Positions 17,054 to 25,466 of a stretch of 42,843 nt of DNA are shown here, piece after piece (position 1 is the stretch's first letter; each line of letters begins with the position of its first letter). Location of the stretch: NCBI GenBank assembly GCA_030537815.1, contig JAUNVF010000019.1, forward strand, positions 1 to 42,843, in the 5' to 3' direction. A program made the translations under genes and the position numbers. The DNA is from Tissierellia bacterium (lineage in GTDB: Bacteria; Bacillota; Clostridia; Tissierellales; Peptoniphilaceae). The notes beneath the pieces are model-generated. The model was not told the DNA's origin. It did not search any database and was given only the letters and a program-made list of their open reading frames with translations.

Positions 17054-18703
17054 TTGACAATTAGTTTTAATGATTTTAATATCTCAAAAGAGATAATCGA
17101 TGCGATAGGAGAGATGGGCTTTGAAGAGCCGTCTCCGATACAGGCGGGCGCAATACCCTTGGTTTTACAGGGGATTGACGTCATAGGACAGGCACAGACA
17201 GGAACGGGTAAGACAGCTGCTTTTGGAATACCTATTCTCGAGAGGATAGATTCAAAAAGCAAAAATGTGCAGGCGATGATACTTTGCCCTACGAGGGAAT
17301 TATCTATTCAGGTAGCTGAAGAGATATCCAAATTGGGTAAGTTTCTAAAGGGAGTCAAGGTGGTTCCCATTTATGGAGGACAGCCGATAGAGAGGCAGAT
17401 AAGAGCTTTAAAACAGGGTACGCAGATAGTCGTGGGTACTCCGGGCAGGATAATCGACCATATCAAGAGAAAGACTTTGAAGACCGATAATATAAAGATT
17501 TTTGTTCTCGACGAAGCTGACGAGATGTTCGATATGGGCTTCAGAGAAGATATAGAGATGATAATCGGACGACTACCCGAAGAAAAGCAGATGACTTTCT
17601 TTTCAGCGACCATGGCAAAAGAGATAATGAATTTTGCTAAGACATATCAGAGTGAGCCGGAAATCATAAGAGTAGTAAAAAAAGAGATGACTGTTCCGAA
17701 AGTGGATCAGTATTATTTCGATTTGGATCCACATATGAAGACCGAGATTTTAGCCAGAGTTTTAGATATCTACAATCCAAATCTGACAATTGTATTTTGC
17801 AATACTAAGAGAATGGTCGATGAGTTGACTTCTAAACTAAAGGATAGAGGTTATTTAGCAGAGGCGCTTCACGGTGATTTAAAGCAAAATCAGAGGGATT
17901 TTGTAATGAATAAATTCAGGAAATTGTCGACTGATATCTTAGTGGCTACAGATGTTGCTGCAAGGGGAATTGATGTCGATGAAGTAGATATGGTAGTGAA
18001 TTACGATATGCCTCAGGATGATGAATATTATGTACACAGGATCGGAAGGACGGCAAGAGCAGGTAGAGAGGGAACTGCCATCAGCTTTGTATCCGGCAAA
18101 GAGTACTATAAGCTAAGGGATATCCAGAAATATACTAAATCTATAATCGCGAGAAAAGAAATCCCGACATTGGGAGATATAAGAAAAAATGAGAGTACAA
18201 AACTTTTAAATATTCTGACTGAAAATATAAATAAAGAAGAAAATAAAAAATACGAACCGATTATTAATGTCTTATTAGAAGAGAATTATAATCCCATAGA
18301 TATAGCATCGGTATGCATCTCCCTATATATGAATGAAAAGGGAGTTGGAAACCACGAAGAATTAGACTATATAGACAATGACAAGAAAAGGCCTGTCAGA
18401 AAGCAAAGGCAGGCGAGACCTAAGGAGAGATTTAAAAAAGGTAAGTGGAAGAGAGTATTTATAAATATAGGAAGGATCGACGGGGTTAGCGAGAGGCATA
18501 TACTCTCTGCAATCCTCCAAAATAATAAATTGCATAAAAATGACGTCGGATCCATCGATATTTACGACAAATACAGCTTTGTAGATATAAATGCAAAGAG
18601 GACAAATGAAGTCGTAAAGGATTTGAATAAGATTAGGATACGAGGCCGAAAAATAAAGTCGGAGATCGCTAAATCTTCTTCAAAATCTGGGAGAAGAAAA
18701 TAA
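17054..18703 (+). CDS. DEAD-box ATP-dependent RNA helicase with DbpA-type RNA-binding domain
   Basis: The enzyme unwinds short RNA duplexes, probably in ribosome assembly, cold adaptation or mRNA turnover. From the start chosen here (549 residues) the helicase core shows the Q motif (FEEPSPIQ), AQTGTGKT, PTREL, TPGR, DEAD (in VLDEADEMFDMGF), SAT, VFCNTK, ATDVAARGID and HRIGRTARAG. A basic linker with KRPVRKQRQARPK follows, then a C-terminal DbpA-like RNA-recognition domain starting near KRVFINIGRIDG and a short basic tail. I prefer TTG 17054, with AGTGAGG (17041-17047) six bases upstream. GTG 17042 is part of that binding site. It begins right after the protease stop codon and is probably translated from the same mRNA. 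Confidence 0.93.
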   Translation: MTISFNDFNISKEIIDAIGEMGFEEPSPIQAGAIPLVLQGIDVIGQAQTGTGKTAAFGIPILERIDSKSKNVQAMILCPTRELSIQVAEEISKLGKFLKGVKVVPIYGGQPIERQIRALKQGTQIVVGTPGRIIDHIKRKTLKTDNIKIFVLDEADEMFDMGFREDIEMIIGRLPEEKQMTFFSATMAKEIMNFAKTYQSEPEIIRVVKKEMTVPKVDQYYFDLDPHMKTEILARVLDIYNPNLTIVFCNTKRMVDELTSKLKDRGYLAEALHGDLKQNQRDFVMNKFRKLSTDILVATDVAARGIDVDEVDMVVNYDMPQDDEYYVHRIGRTARAGREGTAISFVSGKEYYKLRDIQKYTKSIIARKEIPTLGDIRKNESTKLLNILTENINKEENKKYEPIINVLLEENYNPIDIASVCISLYMNEKGVGNHEELDYIDNDKKRPVRKQRQARPKERFKKGKWKRVFINIGRIDGVSERHILSAILQNNKLHKNDVGSIDIYDKYSFVDINAKRTNEVVKDLNKIRIRGRKIKSEIAKSSSKSGRRK

Positions 18704-18715
18704 ATAAATTAGAAA

Positions 18716-18739
18716 AAGAAGCTCCGATAGGGGCTTCTT
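18716..18739 (+). terminator. Hairpin after the DEAD-box helicase gene, weak terminator
   Basis: Ten-base-pair stem AAGAAGCTCC (18716-18725) with GGGGCTTCTT (18730-18739), one G-T wobble, loop of four. The sequence after it has no T-tract, so termination may be partial or the hairpin may protect the 3' end. Confidence 0.45.
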
Positions 18740-18840
18740 AGTGATTCTAATTGAAATCTGATATTGTAATCAAAATGTAATATGGAAGGGATTTCATTAT
18801 GGTATCATATAATTAATAAAGTAGCTTATGAGGTGATTAA

Positions 18841-19557
18841 GTGGCTGATGCATTAATCAAAATAAGAAATTTACACAAGATTTACAAGATGGGGAGTGAA
18901 AAAATTCACGCCCTTAATGGAGTGGATATAGATATCGGAAAAGGTGAGATAATATGTCTTCTCGGCACATCCGGTTCCGGAAAATCGACTCTGCTAAATG
19001 CGATTGCCGGACTCGAAAAACCTACAAAGGGTGAGATTAAAATAGGTGGGATAGATATAACAAAGCTAAATGAAAATCAAATAACTTCATTTAGACGACT
19101 TAATATCGGTTTTGTATTCCAATCCTATAATCTCATTCCGACTTTAACTGCCCTGGAAAATGTGAGCATCGGTATGATCTTCAAAGGAGTTTCTAAATCA
19201 GAGCGGGATAAAAAGGCTAAGATCATGCTTGAAGCCGTTGGGCTCGGCAATAGATTAAAACATAAGCCAAATGAGCTTTCAGGTGGACAGCAACAGAGGG
19301 TCAGTATTGCAAGGGCATTTGTAGACAATCCTAGGATTGTATTTGCAGATGAACCAACCGGAAATCTCGATTCAAGGACGACCGACGAGATTTTAAATTT
19401 AATAACTGATATGGCAAAGAAGAATGGCCAGACCATGATTATAGTTTCTCATGACGAGGAAGTGACATATTTTGCCGACAAGACTTTCCATATGCAGGAT
19501 GGAAAAATTAAAGAAATAGCGATTAAAAGGGAGGAAAAGAATGAAGAAACTGTTTAG
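18841..19557 (+). CDS. ABC transporter ATP-binding protein, MacB/LolD type
   Basis: The 238-residue protein is the ATPase of an ABC system of the MacB/YknY/LolD class, which uses ATP to drive conformational work across the membrane rather than substrate passage through the permease. Walker A is GTSGSGKST (42-50), then the Q-loop in FVFQSYNLIPTLTALENV, signature LSGGQQQR, Walker B IVFADEPTGNLDS and the switch His in IVSHDEEV. The EPTGNLDS form is typical of this class. The start is GTG 18841 with GAGGTGA ahead of it. The 3' end overlaps the next gene by 17 bases. It heads an operon of five genes. TATAAT at 18808-18813 may be the -10 element, but it lacks a good -35. Confidence 0.95.
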   Translation: MADALIKIRNLHKIYKMGSEKIHALNGVDIDIGKGEIICLLGTSGSGKSTLLNAIAGLEKPTKGEIKIGGIDITKLNENQITSFRRLNIGFVFQSYNLIPTLTALENVSIGMIFKGVSKSERDKKAKIMLEAVGLGNRLKHKPNELSGGQQQRVSIARAFVDNPRIVFADEPTGNLDSRTTDEILNLITDMAKKNGQTMIIVSHDEEVTYFADKTFHMQDGKIKEIAIKREEKNEETV

Positions 19558-21265
19558 TTTGGCGCTGGCTTTTGCAATTATTTTTTCTGTATTACCCGCC
19601 GGTGCGACGAGTGAACAAAAGGTTTTTAAAAACAATATTTTCAGTATCGACGAAGTCAGTACAGATCCTAAGATTACGACGAATGGCGAAAATTTTTTAC
19701 TTAAGTTAAAAGTCACAAATATTTCAGGATATGACATAAAGGGTGCTGTACTTGATTTAAGAGAAGTGGGGCCGGAAGAGGGGAAACCGAATAGGTATTT
19801 TATCCTTTCTCAGGAAGTTAAGAACAATACCGCTCAGAGGGCTTTTGAATTGGCAAATGGAAATTCAGTTGAATTTCAATATGTACTCATGTCAAAATGC
19901 GATTTGGGTTGCAGTAAATACCCATTGACTTTGAGCTTTAAATTTGCCGACAAGGAATTTGTAGACAGGGTTTATGTCGATGTCTACAGAGATTCGGAAT
20001 ATCAATTGCCAACTGTCGGAGATGGGCCCGAAGGAAAGCCGGATATAATTGAGTCAGGCCTTCCCGTACTGCCACAAGGTACAAATCCCTATGAGCCATT
20101 TCCAAAACCCGATACAGATGGCGATAAGGATGTAAATCAGCCCGATAAAGATAAGCCCGATGCCGACAAACCCGACAAGGACAAGCCGGATGCTGATAAA
20201 GCTCCTAATGGAGACAATGCCGATGCGGACAAGCCCGGTGGTGATTCTGTAATGCCCGATATTCCGATATATTCAGGAGGTTCATCTATAATGCCTTCTG
20301 GAGGAGATACGGGATTCAGTTCTGATTCAGTCAGCCTATCTGGAGATAAGATAAAAAATAAACCAAAATTGATAATCGACAAATACGGATTCTCACCGGA
20401 AAATCCGATGGCTGGCGAAGAATTCACGATGAATCTAAGCTTTTACAATACTAATGCCGATAAGAGCGTGAGAAATATCAAGATATTCTTGACATCGACA
20501 GATCAAGCCGTTGATGCAAATCCAAATGAAAATAGAGCTCCTTCAAGTTCGGTATTTACACCGGTTGACAGTTCTAATACATTCTTTATATCATATATAG
20601 CTCCCGGTGGAACGGTACAAAAAGCGATTACACTTACGACCTCAAATACTTTGGCGGCTAAGAATTATCAGGTCACTGCCAATTTTGAATACGAAGATAA
20701 AGATGGAAATGAATATACAGCACAGGAACTTATAGGTATACCGATAGTACAAAAATCGAAGCTTGAGACTAGCGAATTGACTTTGCCGACAGAAACCTTT
20801 ATGGGAGAACCTGCAGACGGATCCATAGAATTTTACAATACCGGAAAAGATACTCTATATAATCTCATGGTGAAATTGCAAGGTGAATTTGATACTGATA
20901 GCAAGCAATATTATGTAGGAAATTTCCAAAGCGGATCATCGGATTCATTTCAGTTTGATATAAGAGCTAAGAATCCGGGAGAAACTAAGGGAAAGATAAT
21001 TTTTGAATACGAGGACTCCACAGGACATAAGCAGGAAGTTGTAAAAGAATTTGCCTTAAATACTTTGGATGAACCTATGCCCAATCCTGAAGATATGGGA
21101 GAATTGCCCATGGACGGTGATTTTGACGCAGGAGGCAAGCCAAAAGTATTAAATCCATTTTTGTTGGGAGGTATACTCTTAGCAGTGGCTATAATAGTAG
21201 CTGTAGTTTTGAAAAAGAGAAAGGCAAAAAAAGAAGATGAGGATTTGAAAATAGATGAAGATTAG
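19541..21265 (+). CDS. Secreted CARDB-like protein with C-terminal membrane anchor, ABC exporter partner
   Basis: The 574-residue product has a signal peptide (about 1-22, ending in LPAGA) and a strand-rich N-terminal domain containing the pair Cys120/Cys124. A Pro-Asp-Lys repeat linker runs over 201-232, then a Gly/Ser-rich stretch. Two immunoglobulin-like domains follow (about 266-400 and 410-510), with the pattern seen in CARDB and COG1361 S-layer-type proteins (GEEFTMNLSFYNTN, and GSIEFYNTGKDTLYN). A single helix (about 540-560) followed by a Lys-rich tail anchors it in the membrane, the bulk facing out. It lies between the ATPase and permease genes, where MacA-type adaptor genes sit in other operons. 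It may therefore play the adaptor role, or be a substrate. It overlaps both neighbours. Confidence 0.8.
   Translation: MKKLFSLALAFAIIFSVLPAGATSEQKVFKNNIFSIDEVSTDPKITTNGENFLLKLKVTNISGYDIKGAVLDLREVGPEEGKPNRYFILSQEVKNNTAQRAFELANGNSVEFQYVLMSKCDLGCSKYPLTLSFKFADKEFVDRVYVDVYRDSEYQLPTVGDGPEGKPDIIESGLPVLPQGTNPYEPFPKPDTDGDKDVNQPDKDKPDADKPDKDKPDADKAPNGDNADADKPGGDSVMPDIPIYSGGSSIMPSGGDTGFSSDSVSLSGDKIKNKPKLIIDKYGFSPENPMAGEEFTMNLSFYNTNADKSVRNIKIFLTSTDQAVDANPNENRAPSSSVFTPVDSSNTFFISYIAPGGTVQKAITLTTSNTLAAKNYQVTANFEYEDKDGNEYTAQELIGIPIVQKSKLETSELTLPTETFMGEPADGSIEFYNTGKDTLYNLMVKLQGEFDTDSKQYYVGNFQSGSSDSFQFDIRAKNPGETKGKIIFEYEDSTGHKQEVVKEFALNTLDEPMPNPEDMGELPMDGDFDAGGKPKVLNPFLLGGILLAVAIIVAVVLKKRKAKKEDEDLKIDED
20141..20236 (+). 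repeat. Pro-Asp-Lys coding repeat in the CARDB-like protein
   Basis: The stretch codes for short tandem units of the PDKDKPDADK type, residues 201-232, first exact then degenerate. Codons vary between units (GAT/GAC, AAA/AAG/AAC differences), so the repeat is kept at the protein level, as expected for an extended charged linker that crosses or spans the cell wall. Confidence 0.8.
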
Positions 21266-22634
21266 CGATCTCGTATCTCTTGGAATTAGAAATCTGTGGA
21301 GAAGAAAACTAAGAACAATACTTACGGTTACCGGGGTTTTTATAGGATGTGCGTCTATAGTTTTGATGGTTTCTTTCGGCTTAGCGCAAAATAGACAAAT
21401 AGATCAGATAATAAAGGAATCAAAGGGAATCGACTCCATCGTAGTTTCACCTACAAAATGGTATGATCCGTCGATGGGTGAAAAAATGCCCAAAAAGGGA
21501 TTGATTACTGAAAATACGATCGAGGAATTGAAAAAGCTCCCACATGTCAAATCTGTGGTTTATACTACAAATTTAAATGATATAGCTTCAGGCGGTGCAA
21601 AAATAAAAGTAGGTAAATATACAGTTGGCGGTTCTCTGATGGGAATGGATGTGGAATCACTCGAAGATTCGGGAATCAAAATTATCGAAGGTAAAGAATA
21701 TAATCCAAATTCTAAAGATATTGAAATAATAGTTTCAGACCATATTGAGCATATGCTATATGATGAAAAGAATACGAGCGCACGTAGATTTGAAGAAACT
21801 CCTGAAATAGATCCTATGAAAGAAAAATTCAGGCTGACTATCGGAAATGTATTTGTCGACAATAATCCGCTCATGGCTATGGAGGGTGGACAGACATCGA
21901 CTAAAAAGGAAAATTATAATTTAAAAGTGACGGGGGTATATACTCAAGGTCTCTTCGGTTCAATGGGAGGCATGTACACTTCCAATGAAAATATTGAGAA
22001 ATTGATAGATCAAGCAAATCGACTCGTCATGGATGAACAGCAATATAAGGATTGGAAAAAGAAAAAGAAAAAAATATATAATAATGTAACAGTATATGTC
22101 GACGATATAAATTCGATTGAAGAAACAAAGAGCAGTATCCAGGAAATGGAGTTGGACGCTTATAGCGATTCAGAATGGCTCAATAGTATGAAAGAACAAG
22201 GAAAGGTAGCTCAGGGAATACTCGCAGGCATTGGATCTATATCGCTAATAGTAGCAGCTATCGGTATAACAAATACGATGGTCATGTCTATTTACGAAAG
22301 AACTAGGGAAATTGGAGTTATGAAAGTAATAGGAGCTTCAGTTGGCGATATAAGAAATCTCTTCCTATTTGAAGCGGGAATGATAGGACTTTTAGGTGGA
22401 ATAATAGGACTGGGTATAAGTCTTGCCGCCTCGCATTTTTTAAATGAATTTCTCGGGAGAATGATGAGCGGTGAAATGGGAATGGGTGGAGAACCGATGG
22501 TGTTTTCTTATATTCCATTTTGGCTCGGGATATCAGCATTGGTATTCTCATTCTTAATAGGAGTGGTGACCGGATATTATCCCGCTCGAAGAGCTACTAG
22601 ATTATCGGCAATAGAAGCAATAAGGACTGAATAA
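21255..22634 (+). CDS. ABC transporter permease, FtsX/MacB type
   Basis: The 459-residue product has the four-helix MacB topology. TM1 is at about 20-42 after the basic start RNLWRRKLRT. A large outside domain (about 45-315, MacB periplasmic core type) follows, including a Lys-rich loop. TM2 is at about 318-342, TM3 at about 366-393 and TM4 at about 418-445, ending in YYPARRATRLSAIEAIRTE, a family hallmark. The conserved YERTREIGVMKVIGAS coupling segment follows TM2. It pairs with the ATPase at 18841. Its ATG lies within the end of the CARDB-like gene, indicating coupled translation. The next gene starts one base after its stop. Confidence 0.94.
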   Translation: MKISDLVSLGIRNLWRRKLRTILTVTGVFIGCASIVLMVSFGLAQNRQIDQIIKESKGIDSIVVSPTKWYDPSMGEKMPKKGLITENTIEELKKLPHVKSVVYTTNLNDIASGGAKIKVGKYTVGGSLMGMDVESLEDSGIKIIEGKEYNPNSKDIEIIVSDHIEHMLYDEKNTSARRFEETPEIDPMKEKFRLTIGNVFVDNNPLMAMEGGQTSTKKENYNLKVTGVYTQGLFGSMGGMYTSNENIEKLIDQANRLVMDEQQYKDWKKKKKKIYNNVTVYVDDINSIEETKSSIQEMELDAYSDSEWLNSMKEQGKVAQGILAGIGSISLIVAAIGITNTMVMSIYERTREIGVMKVIGASVGDIRNLFLFEAGMIGLLGGIIGLGISLAASHFLNEFLGRMMSGEMGMGGEPMVFSYIPFWLGISALVFSFLIGVVTGYYPARRATRLSAIEAIRTE

Positions 22635-22635
22635 A

Positions 22636-23205
22636 ATGAAGATAATATGCTTAGGGGACAGTTTAACTTATGGATATATGCTGCCAAGGAAGGATTCCTG
22701 GCCCAGTATCTTAGAAGAGATTAGCTCTCATAAAGTCATCAATAAGGGAATAAATGGCGATACGACACCTGGAATGTTATCGAGATTTCAAAATGATGTC
22801 GTCGCTGAAAAACCTTCTGTCATGATTTTAATGGGAGGCACAAATGATTTTTATAATGAGATAGGATATATGAATGTCGCAATGAATATCAAGACTATGA
22901 TAGTTCAATGCAATTACTATATGATAAAGCCGGTGGTGATGGTTCCAATTCCGTCTATTTCAGTAGAACCTATGCTCATAATGAAATCTAGCGAAGTGAA
23001 TAGGTCTATTACAAAGCTTAGAGAAGAGCTATTCGCTTTTCAAACGGTTGATGATTTTATTTTAATCGACCTATATTCGCATATAAATGAACTTATGGAA
23101 GCAAATAAAGTGGCGGAATACTATCTAGATGATATTCACCTTAATAGAAAGGGAAATGAATATGTCGCAAAGATAATAGACGATTATTTAAAGCCTTATA
23201 AATAG
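22636..23205 (+). CDS. SGNH/GDSL hydrolase family protein
   Basis: The 189-residue protein has all SGNH blocks: GDSLTYGY with nucleophile Ser9, Gly40 in GINGDTTPGML, Asn70 in GGTNDFYNE, and the Asp165-xx-His168 pair in LDDIHLNRKG. Such enzymes are esterases or lipases, often acting on acetyl or acyl esters of small molecules or wall polymers. There is no signal peptide, so it is predicted cytoplasmic unless exported by another route. It starts one base after the permease stop and ends 14 bases before the PAP2 gene. The substrate is not apparent. Confidence 0.92.
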   Translation: MKIICLGDSLTYGYMLPRKDSWPSILEEISSHKVINKGINGDTTPGMLSRFQNDVVAEKPSVMILMGGTNDFYNEIGYMNVAMNIKTMIVQCNYYMIKPVVMVPIPSISVEPMLIMKSSEVNRSITKLREELFAFQTVDDFILIDLYSHINELMEANKVAEYYLDDIHLNRKGNEYVAKIIDDYLKPYK

Positions 23206-23219
23206 CTCGGAGGAAAGAG

Positions 23220-23912
23220 ATGGATAATGCTGAAATTTCTAAAAAGGAGAGGACGAATAGATATATAATAACTGCAATAAGTGTGATATTATATCAAGCT
23301 CTGTTTTTTATGATCGAGAGAATGCAGCTGTCATATACTATTATTTATCATCCTCTAGATGATTTGATCCCATTTAATGAATATTTTGTAATACCATATA
23401 TGATTTGGTTTGCATATCTGTTTTTTGCACTTCTATTATTTATAAGAAATGCAAATAGATCGGATTTCAATTTTTTCTCTGCATTATTATTTGGAGGGAT
23501 GACTTTATGCCTAATGATTAATATTTTATTTCCCAGTATGGTCGACCTCAGACCATTGAGATTTGAAAGGGATAATATATTTGTATATCTGGTAAAATTC
23601 ATCCATAAAATGGATACGCCGACAAATGTCTGTCCGAGTATTCATGTATATGCCACATTAATCGCTCATATGTCGATTTCTAAGCTAACTGAACTCGGCA
23701 AGGACAAGAGGGTCAGACTTTTATCGGGAATCGTCAGCATAGCCATAATACTATCTACAGTATTTTTAAAGCAGCATTCGATAATAGATTTATTTGCCGG
23801 GCTCGCAATGGGAAAAATCTGCTTTGATATTGGTATAAAAATAAGAGATGCCCATTTTGAAGAAATGAGGCCATTATTTAAAAAAGGTATAGGTAGATTT
23901 GGTAGACTCTGA
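23220..23912 (+). CDS. PAP2 superfamily phosphatase, membrane-bound
   Basis: The 230-residue protein has about six hydrophobic segments. The phosphatase motifs are seen in the second half: CPSIHVYATL (PSxH, catalytic His) and KQHSIIDLFAG (HxxxD). They are preceded by a loop with the Arg-Pro of DLRPLRFERD, as in the PAP2_3 subgroup related to inositol-phosphoceramide synthase. These enzymes act at the outer face of the membrane on lipid phosphates such as phosphatidate or undecaprenyl diphosphate, or exchange head groups. It is the last gene of the five-gene operon, with GGAGGAAAGAG ahead of the ATG and a strong bidirectional terminator behind it. Confidence 0.88.
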   Translation: MDNAEISKKERTNRYIITAISVILYQALFFMIERMQLSYTIIYHPLDDLIPFNEYFVIPYMIWFAYLFFALLLFIRNANRSDFNFFSALLFGGMTLCLMINILFPSMVDLRPLRFERDNIFVYLVKFIHKMDTPTNVCPSIHVYATLIAHMSISKLTELGKDKRVRLLSGIVSIAIILSTVFLKQHSIIDLFAGLAMGKICFDIGIKIRDAHFEEMRPLFKKGIGRFGRL

Positions 23913-23934
23913 TCTATTAACTTAAATATCAAAT

Positions 23935-23983
23935 AAAATCTCCAAGAAATCCCTCTATAAATAGGGAATCTTGGAGATTTTTT
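23935..23983. terminator. Bidirectional terminator after the PAP2 gene
   Basis: Long hairpin: AAAATCTCCAAGA (23935-23947) with TCTTGGAGATTTT (23969-23981), plus an inner TCCCT/AGGGA stem (23950-23954 with 23963-23967). There are six T on the plus side, and the minus-side stem is followed by TTTTATTTG. It separates the operon from the convergent DUF1294 gene. Confidence 0.88.
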
Positions 23984-24024
23984 CTGCGATTTTAATTTAA
24001 ATCCATCTGTGCTATATCCTATAG

Positions 24025-24330
24025 CTATATATAAAATAATAGTTTATAAAATAAAAATAGATGAATTAAGAAGATTATCGGTAGCCCTATAGAGAAGAGG
24101 GCTTTTTTAGTTTTATGTTTAAATATATACATCCCTAAAAGAGCACCGGCGCTTCCACCGGCTATGGCCGCATAAAGTAAATTTTTTTCTCTAATTCTCA
24201 TCTTTCTACCTCTTTTTGTTTTAGCTATGCTCTTGTCGTAGAAAAATAGGATCAGCGATAATATATTTATCGCAAATATATATATTAGAACCGCCTTTTG
24301 TATCCATGTCAAAGATTTTAAAATTATCAT
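24025..24330 (-). CDS. DUF1294 family small membrane protein
   Basis: The 101-residue protein has two or three hydrophobic helices. The DUF1294 core is NILSLILFFYDKSIAKTKRGRKMRIREKNLL (residues about 21-51) followed by GGSAGALLGMYIFKHKTKKALF, with the family-typical DK..A, RI.E and HKT.K residues. Function is unknown. The start is backed by AAAGGAA upstream. It is monocistronic, with a possible promoter at 24371-24404 on the minus strand. Confidence 0.88.
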   Translation of the reverse strand: MIILKSLTWIQKAVLIYIFAINILSLILFFYDKSIAKTKRGRKMRIREKNLLYAAIAGGSAGALLGMYIFKHKTKKALFSIGLPIIFLIHLFLFYKLLFYI

Positions 24331-24618
24331 ATCTATTCCTTTATTTTAGATTTCTTTTATCTTTCTCGAGATTATATTATACTATTAATGGGGATAGTTT
24401 TAAACCATCTTATACATTATTTTATCTTTTTCCATTCGATATTCAAATTTTAATTTATGATATAATTTAATTTATAGATTCGGATTTATAATTTTAAATT
24501 TATTGCATTGGATGGATTTTTTGATAAGAAAATCTAATGGGAAATAAAAATCTATAAAAATAATTTATCAATCTGTCGCTTTCTTTATCATATAATGATA
24601 AATTAAGGAGATGATGAA
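24331..24618. other. AT-rich divergent intergenic region
   Basis: This 288-base gap between the divergent DUF1294 and yedF genes holds no reading frame that looks real. On the minus strand TTTAAA (24404-24399), 17 bases and TATAAT (24376-24371) could drive the DUF1294 gene. On the plus strand there is an extended -10 TGATATAAT at 24458-24466, and a second TATAAT at 24591-24596 embedded in a palindrome at 24584-24602. If the first plus-strand element is used, the yedF mRNA has a leader of about 145 bases. I recognise no riboswitch in it. Confidence 0.5.
24584..24602. promoter_or_regulatory. Palindrome overlapping the -10 element of the yedF operon
   Basis: TTTATCAT (24584-24591), three bases, ATGATAAA (24595-24602): a perfect 8-3-8 inverted repeat that overlaps a TATAAT at 24591-24596, 23 bases ahead of the yedF start codon. 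The position would suit an operator for a dimeric repressor. AT-rich palindromes of this size also arise by chance, so the call is tentative. Confidence 0.35.
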
Positions 24619-25203
24619 ATGTATAAAATAGATGCGGTGGGTATTGCTTGCCCTATGCCGGTTATAATGACTAAAAAGAAATTGGATGAAATCGAAAGTG
24701 GTAAGGTAGAGATAATAGCGGATAATGATATCTGTGTCCAGAATCTAATTAAATTTGCAAAGTCTAATGGATATGAGTATGATTGGGAAGAGCTGGAAGA
24801 GGATAGATTTAGAATTATTATTTTAAAAGATGGAAATGAATCTAAGGACAGGAGCGATGGAGAAGGGGATTTTACGATAGCTATAGGTTCGAATCTATAC
24901 GGTTCGGGAGATGAGAAATTAGGCGAGATCTTGATGAGGTCTTTTATCTACACAGTGTCAGAGACGGAGCCTCTTCCTAAAAAGATCGTATTCTACAATA
25001 GCGGGGTCTATTTGACGACCGAGTCATCTGATGTATTAGATGATCTTGAAAATATGGAGAAAGAAGGGGTCGAGATCATTTCCTGTGGAACTTGTCTTGA
25101 TTTTTACGGATTAAAAGATAAGCTAAAAGTGGGAAGTATTTCAAATATGTACGATATTTACGAAGCTATAAGAAATGCAGGGAGGAATATGGTAATTGGA
25201 TAA
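24619..25203 (+). CDS. yedF: Sulfurtransferase-like selenium metabolism protein YedF
   Basis: The 194-residue product has an N-terminal TusA/SirA domain (about 1-72) with the CPMP motif (Cys11), which in TusA carries sulfur as persulfide. A linker and a DsrE-like domain (about 80-190) follow, with ISCGTCLDFYG supplying two further cysteines. This two-domain form is the TIGR03527 type, found in genomes that use selenium and thought to handle reactive selenium or sulfur. It is cytoplasmic. The ATG follows AAGGAGATGATG. The gene overlaps the DUF3343 gene by eight bases, a pairing seen in other Bacillota. Confidence 0.9.
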   Translation: MYKIDAVGIACPMPVIMTKKKLDEIESGKVEIIADNDICVQNLIKFAKSNGYEYDWEELEEDRFRIIILKDGNESKDRSDGEGDFTIAIGSNLYGSGDEKLGEILMRSFIYTVSETEPLPKKIVFYNSGVYLTTESSDVLDDLENMEKEGVEIISCGTCLDFYGLKDKLKVGSISNMYDIYEAIRNAGRNMVIG

Positions 25204-25456
25204 GGAATTTTTGGTAATAACTTTTAACTCGGTCAATTGCGCAATGCAGGTGGAGAAAAAATTATTAGAAGATGAAGTTGATATAAAAACTATTCCAACT
25301 CCCAGGGAAATTAGCAATAGTTGTGGACTAGCTATAATGACATCTCTCGATAATTATGATTATGTCCTTGAAAAAAAAGAAGAAGGCCTAAATATTTTGC
25401 ATTTGTGGAAATATTATAAGGGCAAGGAGATTAAAAAAGCAGAATTATTAAATTGA
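25196..25456 (+). CDS. DUF3343 protein, putative Se/S carrier-like
   Basis: This is an 86-residue protein of the Pfam family described as putative Se/S carrier protein-like. Cys15 lies in NSVNCAMQ, and Cys43 in PTPREISNSCGLAI; the second motif is the family signature. The start is TTG 25196, inside the end of yedF, with GGAGG ten bases upstream. No other start gives the conserved N-terminus. Together with YedF it is likely to bind or pass sulfur or selenium on a cysteine, but no biochemical role is established. MscS follows after 10 bases. Confidence 0.85.
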   Translation: MDKEFLVITFNSVNCAMQVEKKLLEDEVDIKTIPTPREISNSCGLAIMTSLDNYDYVLEKKEEGLNILHLWKYYKGKEIKKAELLN

Positions 25457-25466
25457 GGAGGAATGG

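Noticed and set aside
20141-20236. Possible CRISPR or DNA repeat array
   Set aside because: The repeat units are short, have no spacers and vary in synonymous positions; they encode a Pro-Asp-Lys linker.
24515-24534. Small hairpin (GATTTT with AAAATC) in the yedF leader, thought of as riboswitch or attenuator
   Set aside because: Only six AT-rich pairs, no T-tract, and no conserved riboswitch features that I recognise.
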